Part shown: positions 1 to 5,163 of the stretch, piece after piece
Numbering within the stretch: position 1 is the stretch's first letter
How the letters are laid out: the number at the start of each line of letters is the position of its first letter
Assembly (NCBI GenBank): GCA_032118015.1
Contig: JAULYE010000056.1
Coordinates: 1-14,392 of the forward strand
Direction of reading: 5' to 3'
Source: Casp-actino8 sp032118015
GTDB taxonomy: Bacteria > Actinomycetota > Acidimicrobiia > Acidimicrobiales > Ilumatobacteraceae
DNA: 14,392 bases
The notes under the pieces: generated by a model
Told to the model about the DNA's origin: nothing
Databases searched by the model: none
Seen by the model: the letters and a program-made list of their open reading frames with translations, nothing else
Translations under genes and position numbers: made by a program

Positions 1-1
1 G

Positions 2-544
2 GACAACCCTGCCGATGTGGACATCGATCACGTTGTCGCTCTCAAAGAGGCGTGGGATTCGGGCGCCTGGGCGTGGAGCGCCCAACAGCGACGTGCTTTT
101 GCCAATGACACAAGTGATCGCCGATCACTGCGGGCGGTCACTGATGAGGTGAACCAGTCCAAAGCCGACAAGGACCCATCGAACTGGATGCCACCCATGC
201 GCAGTGCATGGTGTTCGTATCTGGGTGATTGGGTCGCGATCAAGGTTCGCTGGCAGTTGTCGATGGACGAGAGCGAAGCAGGCCGAATTCGCAATCTCCT
301 GTCACGTGAATGTGCAGGGTGGAGGATCGAACCGTGGTCAGCGCCACCGGTCTCTGTCGCCCCAGCCAGTGCTGCGCCGGCCCCCACCGTTGCGGCTAGC
401 CCTGCTGTTCCCGCCGCTCCTGGCGATGTGTATTTCGCGAACTGTTCGGCCGCGAGAGCTGCCGGTGCTGCTCCACTGATGCGCGGTGAGCCGGGCTATC
501 GCGAAGCAATGGATCGCGACAAGGACGGCATCGCCTGCGAATAG
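2..544 (+). CDS. HNH endonuclease with C-terminal excalibur domain (5' end outside window)
   Basis: Probably a secreted or cell-surface DNA/RNA nuclease. The frame is open to the window edge and the HNH core has already begun, so the N-terminus (usually a signal peptide) lies upstream. Visible are the DIDHVVAL motif with the HNH His, a downstream EAWDSGA segment, FANDTSDRRSL, and the closing NQSKADKDPSNWMPP, a pattern familiar from actinobacterial HNH proteins of the DUF1524/GmrSD C-terminal type. A Pro/Ala/Val linker follows (about 344-425), then an excalibur domain: YFANCSAARAAGAAP, RGEPGY and the terminal calcium-loop-like DRDKDGIACE. The two excalibur cysteines are present. The GTG at 17 is internal to the domain and not a credible start. 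Family assignment is firm; substrate and physiological role (DNA uptake, nutrient scavenging, competition) are not shown by the sequence. Confidence 0.88.
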   Translation, partial: DNPADVDIDHVVALKEAWDSGAWAWSAQQRRAFANDTSDRRSLRAVTDEVNQSKADKDPSNWMPPMRSAWCSYLGDWVAIKVRWQLSMDESEAGRIRNLLSRECAGWRIEPWSAPPVSVAPASAAPAPTVAASPAVPAAPGDVYFANCSAARAAGAAPLMRGEPGYREAMDRDKDGIACE

Positions 545-577
545 TGAGGAGTGATGAGATCATTGAGTCATCTCACT
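543..577 (+). terminator. Weak hairpin after the HNH gene
   Basis: Two alternative 6-bp stems can form just after the stop codon: agtgag (543-548) with ctcact (572-577), or tgagat (555-560) with atctca (570-575). There is no T tract. It may help end the HNH transcript. The remaining bases up to 648 hold nothing else I recognise. Confidence 0.2.
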
Positions 578-648
578 GATCGAACCCTCAGGACATTTTG
601 AGGAATGGGGGCTCGCACATTCGCCCGAATGGTGGGAGATTTTTGGTG

Positions 649-1372
649 ATGGGGGCGTTTCGTTCGGGCCTGTACGTAGATGGTTTGAACTTCTACTACG
701 GAGCTTTACGCGGAGGACCTAACAAATGGCTGGACCTGAATTCGTACGCCCAACTTCTGCTCCCTCGAGACGAAATCGTTGTCGTTCGCTATTTCACGGC
801 AAGAGTGAATGCACGAGCTAATGACCCCCGCATACCAATGCGTCAGGAAACGTATCTCAGGGCACTGTCGACCCAGACGAAGGTGACGGTTCATCATGGG
901 CGTTTTACATCGCGGGTAAAGACGAGAGTTTTGGCCGATTCGTCGCATACCCCTCGTCAACTCTTCACTCCTCATTTCCGGCCCAGTCGATTATTCGATC
1001 TGATGTGGAGAGACAAAGTCCGACGACGAACTGACGGAGTGACTCGTGCGCGCGTCATGATCGAAGAAGAGAAGGGATCAGATGTGAACCTGGGTGTTCA
1101 TTTGGTCAACGGTTGCAGCTCGTGGACACATCAACAAGGCGCTCATTTTGTCCAACGACAGTGACCTGGCTGAGGCATTACATGTGGCAAGGGGGTTTGG
1201 GTGCAAGGTAGGACTGTTGAACCCTCAGATGGCACCCACAAGTAAACATGTACGATCTGCTGTCGACTTTGAGGTCCCATTCAGACAGGAGTCCCTGGCT
1301 CGATGTCAATTTCCATCGACTCTGATCGATGTGTCTGGCCGTGAAATACACAAGCCAAGAGAGTGGCGGTAA
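649..1372 (+). pseudogene. NYN/PIN-like nuclease domain protein, broken by a one-base frameshift
   Basis: Resembles the NYN (LabA/PIN-like) family of metal-dependent RNases. The first frame gives YVDGLNFYYGA (first acidic motif) and, near 1075-1108, EEKGSDVNLGVHLVN (second acidic motif), then becomes nonsense and stops at 1164. The reading resumes one base later from about 1112 with ARGHINKALILSNDSDLAEAL, carrying the third acidic motif, then GCKVGLLNP, ending at 1372. Removing one base in the aacggttgc region (1108-1116) would join the halves into a protein of about 241 residues, a normal NYN length. The upstream product alone lacks the SNDSDL motif and should be inactive. ATG 649 is chosen because gggag (634-638) lies 10 nt upstream; GTG 646 is adjacent. 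The break could be a real mutation or a sequencing error; I see no slippery heptamer. The gene looks less GC-rich than its neighbours, which hints at transfer. Confidence 0.75.
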
Positions 1373-1377
1373 ACACA

Positions 1378-1403
1378 GAGGTCCGCCCTTTCAGACGGAC
1401 CTC
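1378..1403. terminator. Hairpin between convergent genes, probable bidirectional terminator
   Basis: Perfect 8-bp stem gaggtccg (1378-1385) / cggacctc (1396-1403) with a 10-nt loop, starting 5 nt after the stop of the NYN gene and lying between it and the convergent lipoprotein gene. No clear T tract follows on the plus strand; on the minus strand it is followed by a modestly T-rich ctgtgtttacc. The remaining 77 nt to 1480 hold no other element I can support. Confidence 0.5.
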
Positions 1404-1480
1404 GGGCCCGCCTACCGAGGCAAGCGGGTGGATGTGGAAAAACTAGCGAGCGATCATGTCCTTCGCAAGGGGGAAAATCT

Positions 1481-2272
1481 TTACGGCCAGGGGAGGGCGA
1501 GTGCGCGAACGGTGCGCTCATCGGCGACACCAGACAGTGCAAGTCCAGCGAGATGCTGGAAGTCGAAGATGGCATTGCGTGTATTCGCTCCGAAGTACCC
1601 GTCAGCTGCGTCGTCGAGGAGTCTCCACTCGATGAGTCGTCGTTGCAGTCGCCGTGTGCGTTCACCCTTCGCTCCCACTTGGAGATTGCTGGTCGCGCTT
1701 TCGGGCGTGTAGCGAATCGGTTCGATGCAGTCCGTGTTGCCGGCCAGGATCTGATCGTTGATCGATCTGGGCATGCCGGTCTCATCCACCATCAGCACGC
1801 ACAGCGAATACGTCATCCCGCGATGAACCCAGCCGTCGTTCGTCCAGCGGAAGATATTGACACCTTCACACTCGGTTTCGGGAGGACAGTTCTCGATGCG
1901 GGTGACAGCCCATGCACCTGAACACTCGAGCCACGCTTGGGGTGCGGTGCCGAAATCTGCACGGATCGCTTCTGCTGTACACCTGCCCGCGGGGACCGCA
2001 GTTGGGAACGGTCCAGTGACAAAGGGGCGGACCGCTGGTGTCGTTGTCGAAGGAAGTGACGGCGCAATGGTTGCAGTTGTCTCTGGCACGGATGTCGTCG
2101 TGACGTCCGTGAGCGTCGATGACGTCGATGGATCGGTGGTGCTGGGCGCCGGGGTGAGGAGAGGTGCAAGCGTGTCGTTCGAGGAATCCCCGAGACCAGC
2201 ACACGCCGAGACAACAGCGATCGTGAGAGTAAGAGCGGCGGCGCGGATCCAGAGACGAGATGCTTGCATCAT
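1481..2272 (-). CDS. Lipoprotein with C-terminal peptidoglycan-binding domain
   Basis: Predicted cell-envelope lipoprotein of 263 residues. The start at 2272 (MMQASR) directly precedes an Arg-containing n-region, a hydrophobic stretch (about 10-20) and a lipobox VSAC with Cys24; the frame stays open further upstream, but that would bury the signal peptide and overlap the preceding gene. Residues 30-85 are a Thr/Ser/Pro-rich linker. The middle domain (about 86-185) has several Cys (98, 117, 129, 135, 158, 182), perhaps disulphide-paired, and is not recognised. Residues about 197-258 match the PG_binding_1 fold: LQVGAKGERTRRLQRRL, DGYFGANTRNAIFDFQ and a closing VADERTVRAL. It follows the flavin-protein gene by 10 nt, so co-transcription is likely, although a functional link is not obvious. 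No clear ribosome-binding site is seen, which fits translational coupling. No hydrolase domain is visible, so it probably binds the wall without cutting it. Confidence 0.82.
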   Translation of the reverse strand: MMQASRLWIRAAALTLTIAVVSACAGLGDSSNDTLAPLLTPAPSTTDPSTSSTLTDVTTTSVPETTATIAPSLPSTTTPAVRPFVTGPFPTAVPAGRCTAEAIRADFGTAPQAWLECSGAWAVTRIENCPPETECEGVNIFRWTNDGWVHRGMTYSLCVLMVDETGMPRSINDQILAGNTDCIEPIRYTPESATSNLQVGAKGERTRRLQRRLIEWRLLDDAADGYFGANTRNAIFDFQHLAGLALSGVADERTVRALALPWP

Positions 2273-2282
2273 CGACACCGAA

Positions 2283-2720
2283 TCAGACACGCCACTCGAA
2301 GCGCCCACCCATGCCGTACATCGGCAGGTGTAAGGCACGGTAGATGTCGACACGCATGAAGCCGGTACCCGGGGAGTTGTCTGGTCCACCGGGTGCGAAC
2401 AGATTCAAGTCGTAGTCGAACACACCAGTCCACAGACGGTGCTTGGTGTCGAGATCGTCGTGCAACGTCGCGGTACCCCACATTTCGACGCCATCACCCT
2501 TTTCAGTGACCTGCCAGTGAAGTGCGACATGGGGATTGTGGCGCACGTTGTTGGCTTTCTCAGAGGTCATGCCGATCATCAGCCACAGAGCATCGCCTTC
2601 CCAGCACGGATGTACGGGTACGACGTCAGGCCGGTTGTCCGACCCGATCGTTGCGATATGTGCCCACGGACTGAGTGCGAGAGCTGCTGCACGAATGGAG
2701 GCAAGGTCGTTCCCAGACAT
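2283..2720 (-). CDS. Pyridoxamine 5'-phosphate oxidase-family flavin/F420-binding protein
   Basis: A 145-residue single-domain split-barrel protein of the PNPOx-like superfamily, whose members bind FMN, F420 or haem and reduce or sense small molecules. Recognisable are an N-terminal helix, WAHIATIGSDNRPDVVPV (strand 1 to strand 2), a GDALWLMIGMTSEKANNVRHNP segment typical of the cofactor-phosphate region, VALHWQV, and the later FMRVDIYRALHL strand. It is a short member of the superfamily and not the classical PdxH. ATG 2720 fits the domain start; the frame is open far upstream, but that part is antisense to another gene and resembles no protein. No Shine-Dalgarno is seen; instead a TATGAT box ends 6 nt before the ATG, suggesting a leaderless mRNA. 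The lipoprotein gene follows after 10 nt. Cofactor and substrate cannot be told from sequence alone. Confidence 0.85.
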   Translation of the reverse strand: MSGNDLASIRAAALALSPWAHIATIGSDNRPDVVPVHPCWEGDALWLMIGMTSEKANNVRHNPHVALHWQVTEKGDGVEMWGTATLHDDLDTKHRLWTGVFDYDLNLFAPGGPDNSPGTGFMRVDIYRALHLPMYGMGGRFEWRV

Positions 2721-2726
2721 GCGGTC

Positions 2727-2732
2727 ATCATA
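2727..2732 (-). promoter_or_regulatory. -10 box (TATGAT) placed for a leaderless transcript
   Basis: On the minus strand TATGAT lies 6 nt before the ATG at 2720. A -10 box is normally 6-7 nt from the first transcribed base, so transcription would begin at or next to the start codon. Leaderless mRNAs are common in actinobacteria, and the lack of a ribosome-binding site agrees. The -35 region falls inside the duplicated 16-mers. Confidence 0.5.
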
Positions 2733-2733
2733 C

Positions 2734-2765
2734 GTATATATGGATGGTCGTATATATGGATGGTC
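2734..2765 (-). repeat. Exact tandem duplication of a 16-bp sequence upstream of the flavin-protein gene
   Basis: On the minus strand gaccatccatatatac occurs twice head-to-tail (2765-2750 and 2749-2734) with no mismatch. The pair ends one base upstream of the TATGAT box and covers the -35 region. The AT-rich core stands out in a GC-rich neighbourhood. Likely explanations are a duplicated regulator-binding site or a recent slippage duplication. Confidence 0.85.
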
Positions 2766-2775
2766 AGCTAGCTGA
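2764..2775. promoter_or_regulatory. 12-bp perfect palindrome, candidate operator
   Basis: tcagctagctga is its own reverse complement and abuts the duplicated 16-mers in the divergent intergenic region. A dimeric regulator could bind here. No named regulator site is recognised and no regulator gene is adjacent. The bases from 2776 to 2847 show nothing else that I can support. Confidence 0.4.
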
Positions 2776-2861
2776 ACGGTTGGATTCGCCGTGCTGTCCC
2801 ATGCAGGTTCAGTCGTCGTACCCTCGGGGCTGAGAGCACGCAGTGACGGAAGGATAGGTCC

Positions 2862-3392
2862 ATGATGTGGCATGAGGTAAGTGAGAGTGACCAGACGCTG
2901 GTTGCCATCGAGACCGTGGCCCACTGGGTGGGCGCCGACATCAACACGATCGCCCGGGCACTTGCCACTCTCGAACCACGCCGTTTGCCCCTTCGGGCGA
3001 GCGAGTTGGTGTTGGACAAACGGACGGCCAAGCGATCGCCGGGTGAACCCGTCGATCTCGCCATGTGGGATGTCGTCGTCACAGCGAATCTGCCACTCGT
3101 TCTTCGCCACAAACACGGAGCGATCGAAGTTTGGCGATGTTCTATCGATTGGCGGGGTGTCAGTCAGATGATCCTGCAGATGGTGGACGAGCCGATCACC
3201 ATCGACACTGTCGAGGGCGATGAAGTTCAGCAGACCAAACGCTTGCTCAAGGCGATTGCCATTCAGCGTACGAAACAGGCTCGACGTTCCACGATCTGCA
3301 CGTGGTGTGGAACGTCGATGGTCAAGGGAGAGCGATTCAGCACCTATTGCTGTTATGGCTGCGCCAGCACGATGAAAGGTGTCGTGTACTGA
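2862..3392 (+). CDS. Unrecognised protein with cysteine-rich (zinc-finger-like) C-terminus
   Basis: A 176-residue protein I do not recognise. ATG 2862 has a good ribosome-binding site, ggaagg (2848-2853), 8 nt upstream. The plus-strand reading shows strong GC bias at third positions (gtggcccactgggtgggcgcc), whereas the antisense frame does not read like a protein. Residues 1-40 may form a helical segment (VAIETVAHWVGADINTIARAL). The middle (60-120) looks like an alpha/beta region with VLRHKHGAIEVWRCSIDWRG. The last part has C146-x2-C149, then C163, C164-x2-C167, which could bind one zinc. It is divergent from the flavin-protein gene, separated by 141 nt that contain the operator-like repeats, so it could share their control. 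A nucleic-acid-binding role would be a guess. Confidence 0.7.
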   Translation: MMWHEVSESDQTLVAIETVAHWVGADINTIARALATLEPRRLPLRASELVLDKRTAKRSPGEPVDLAMWDVVVTANLPLVLRHKHGAIEVWRCSIDWRGVSQMILQMVDEPITIDTVEGDEVQQTKRLLKAIAIQRTKQARRSTICTWCGTSMVKGERFSTYCCYGCASTMKGVVY

Positions 3393-3408
3393 GGAATCTG
3401 CCCGATCG

Positions 3409-3424
3409 CCCTCCATACTGAGGG
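3409..3424 (+). terminator. Short hairpin after the zinc-finger-like gene
   Basis: ccctc (3409-3413) pairs with gaggg (3420-3424) over a 6-nt loop, 17 nt after the stop codon. The stem is short and is followed by G-rich sequence without a T tract, so termination is uncertain. The remaining bases to 3507 belong to the helicase leader, with no recognised promoter. Confidence 0.2.
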
Positions 3425-3507
3425 GGTTGGTCGGTGTGTCTTCCGATCATGAGTGGCGTGTGACGTGATGAGCATTCAGGCTCGTTGATGGCTTCCTCTT
3501 CTCTCCA

Positions 3508-3533
3508 GGCACCGCAGTGGTGCCGTTTCTTTC
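3508..3533 (+). promoter_or_regulatory. Hairpin plus T-rich run in the helicase leader, possible attenuator
   Basis: ggcacc (3508-3513) pairs perfectly with ggtgcc (3519-3524) over the loop gcagt, followed by gtttctttc, and then the ribosome-binding site aaagga (3534-3539) of the helicase. The layout (stem, pyrimidine/T-rich tail, then Shine-Dalgarno) looks like an intrinsic terminator or translation-control stem inside the 5' leader. The stem is short and the T run is interrupted, so this is suggestive only. Confidence 0.4.
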
Positions 3534-3546
3534 AAAGGACCCATCC

Positions 3547-5046
3547 ATGACCACTATCTCTGTTCCCGATCGCGCGTCCGTCGACGCCTCTGATTCGACG
3601 TCATTTGCATCGCTTGGCGTTGCGAAGAACTTGATTGACATCCTGACTCAGCGCGGCATCACTGCTCCGTTCCCCATTCAGCGCCAGACGCTGCCGGATT
3701 CGCTTGCCGGACTCGACATCATCGGCCGTGGCCGCACCGGAAGTGGCAAGACCCTTGCTTTCGTGTTGCCGCTCGTGGCACGACTCGCCGAGAATCCCAA
3801 GGGATCTGCGCCACGCCACCCGCGTGGCCTGATTCTCGTGCCAACGCGCGAACTCGCAGCTCAGGTTGCTGAGACTCTCGATCCATTGGCACGCGCCCTC
3901 GGCCTCAGCCATGTCGTGATCCACGGCGGTGTCAGTGCGGTTCCGCAGGTCAAGGCTTTGACCCGCGGTGTCGACATCGTCATCGCTTGCCCGGGACGTC
4001 TCGAGGACCTGATGCAGCAGCGGCACTGCAAACTCGACCAGATCGCAGTCACCATTGTCGATGAAGCTGATCACATGGCAGATCTTGGCTTTTTGCCTGT
4101 GGTCACCCGCGTTCTCGACAAGACACCGAAGAACAGCCAGCGTTTGTTGTTCTCAGCGACTCTCGACAATGGCGTCGATGTCTTGGTGAAGAAGTATTTG
4201 CATTCACCGGTCACGCATTCGGTGGATTCGGCAGAGTCACCCGTGCCCGACATGGAGCATCACGTGCTGTGCGTGGATCGAGACAACAAGCCAGCCATCA
4301 TCCAGGCGCTCGCGTCCGGTCAAGGCCGGACCTTGCTGTTCACGCGTACCAAGCACACTGCGAAGAAGTTGGCGCATCAACTGTCGAGTAACGGCATCCC
4401 CACTGTCGACTTGCACGGCAATTTGTCGCAGACCGTGCGCACGAAGAACCTCGAGGCGTTTTCCAATGGTGACGTTTTGGTGATGGTGGCCACCGATATC
4501 GCTGCACGCGGCATCCATGTCGATGACATCGAGCTCGTCGTACACGTCGATCCGCCAGCAGAGCACAAGGCGTTCCTGCATCGTTCGGGTCGCACCGCGC
4601 GCGCGGGTGCATCGGGAACCGTGGTGACAGTCATGACACCGGATCAGCGATCCGATGTTGATGCTTTGACACGCCGTGCCGGCATCAAGCCCCAGCGCAC
4701 CAATGTGCAGCCCGGTCACCCGATCGTGCTCGAGCTCACCGGTCCTGTGGCTCCCAAGCGCATGCGTGTACTGCCCGAGCCGCAGCCTCAGGGTCAGCCC
4801 CGTTCTGATGGGGGTCGCTCGCGCAATGGCAAGGGACGACCGGCCGGGTCGGGTTCGAAACCACGTTCATCGGCATCAGGTCGCAGCTCTGGTTCTCAGC
4901 AGGCTTCGGGTCGCAATCCCGGGTCCCAGCAGGCATCGGGTCGTAACCCCGGTTCCCCGCAGGCATCAGGCGCACCACGCCCGTCGGGGGCGGCTCGCAG
5001 GTCGGGGTCGGCGGGTGGAGCTGCTCGTCGGTCCAAGCGCGTGTGA
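3547..5046 (+). CDS. DEAD-box ATP-dependent RNA helicase
   Basis: A 499-residue cytoplasmic RNA helicase that unwinds short duplexes with ATP, probably in RNA decay, ribosome assembly or cold adaptation. All core motifs are present: Q motif (Phe20 and Gln45 in FPIQRQ), Walker A GRTGSGKT (62-69), PTREL (99-103), the GG of HGGVS (127-128), CPGRLEDL (148-155), DEAD (172-175), SAT (203-205), TLLFTRTK (262-269), ATDIAARGIHVDD (315-327) and HRSGRTARAG (345-354). The tail (about 405-499) is Gly/Ser/Gln/Arg-rich with a 10-residue repeat, as in RNA-binding tails of RhlE/CsdA-like helicases. ATG 3547 is preferred over GTG 3517 because aaagga sits 7 nt upstream and the GTG lies inside a leader hairpin. 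It stands between an unrelated gene and the transporter operon. The exact subfamily (RhlE, DeaD) is not decided here. Confidence 0.95.
   Translation: MTTISVPDRASVDASDSTSFASLGVAKNLIDILTQRGITAPFPIQRQTLPDSLAGLDIIGRGRTGSGKTLAFVLPLVARLAENPKGSAPRHPRGLILVPTRELAAQVAETLDPLARALGLSHVVIHGGVSAVPQVKALTRGVDIVIACPGRLEDLMQQRHCKLDQIAVTIVDEADHMADLGFLPVVTRVLDKTPKNSQRLLFSATLDNGVDVLVKKYLHSPVTHSVDSAESPVPDMEHHVLCVDRDNKPAIIQALASGQGRTLLFTRTKHTAKKLAHQLSSNGIPTVDLHGNLSQTVRTKNLEAFSNGDVLVMVATDIAARGIHVDDIELVVHVDPPAEHKAFLHRSGRTARAGASGTVVTVMTPDQRSDVDALTRRAGIKPQRTNVQPGHPIVLELTGPVAPKRMRVLPEPQPQGQPRSDGGRSRNGKGRPAGSGSKPRSSASGRSSGSQQASGRNPGSQQASGRNPGSPQASGAPRPSGAARRSGSAGGAARRSKRV
4891..4970 (+). repeat. 30-bp in-frame tandem repeats in the helicase tail
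   Basis: Two full 30-bp units (4891-4920, 4921-4950) and a partial third (4951-4970) encode GSQQASGRNP, GSQQASGRNP and GSPQASG. The preceding 30 bp look like a degenerate older copy. Third-position changes between units show they are not brand new. The units add Gln/Ser/Arg/Gly-rich disordered sequence. Confidence 0.8.
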
Positions 5047-5082
5047 CCATGTGCTAATGATGTTCTGAAACATTGAATGGTC
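5045..5082 (+). other. Interrupted inverted repeat after the helicase gene
   Basis: Outer arms gaccat (5045-5050) and atggtc (5077-5082) enclose an inner 5-bp stem atgtt (5060-5064) / aacat (5069-5073) with a 4-nt loop. It begins at the helicase stop codon. It could be a weak terminator or RNA 3' end structure; there is no T tract. The bases from 5083 to 5163 show no other recognised element, though the transporter promoter must lie here if the operon is separate. Confidence 0.3.
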
Positions 5083-5163
5083 GATCCGCAGACCGGGGGT
5101 CGCGGACCGCTCGACTATTCGATGGCTGGACAACTGGGGGTTCGGGACAACGATGGGGACTGT

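Noticed and set aside
1108..1116. Programmed ribosomal frameshift in the NYN gene
   Set aside because: No slippery heptamer or downstream pseudoknot-like structure is evident at the break, so mutation or sequencing error is the simpler reading.
1094..1372. Separate 92-residue gene starting at GTG 1094
   Set aside because: Its first residues are out-of-frame sequence of the upstream NYN half; the real homology begins only after the frameshift, so it is the downstream part of one broken gene.
1403..1410. Short palindrome cgggcccg beside the terminator hairpin
   Set aside because: Eight-base GC palindromes arise easily by chance in GC-rich DNA and it overlaps the hairpin arm, so it adds no independent signal.
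2734..2765. CRISPR or transposon-end interpretation of the 16-bp repeats
   Set aside because: Only two copies exist, they are directly abutting without spacers, and no transposase, cas gene or inverted terminal repeats are nearby.
2721..3416. Upstream extension of the flavin-protein frame to 377 codons
   Set aside because: The added part is antisense to a better-supported plus-strand gene, has no domain character, and would place the repeats and -10 box inside the coding region.
5077..5163. Earlier ATG start for the permease fusion
   Set aside because: There is no ribosome-binding site, the added residues are polar and unlike a LivH N-terminus, and the ATG is part of an inverted repeat. I kept GTG 5164, with ATG 5185 as the alternative.
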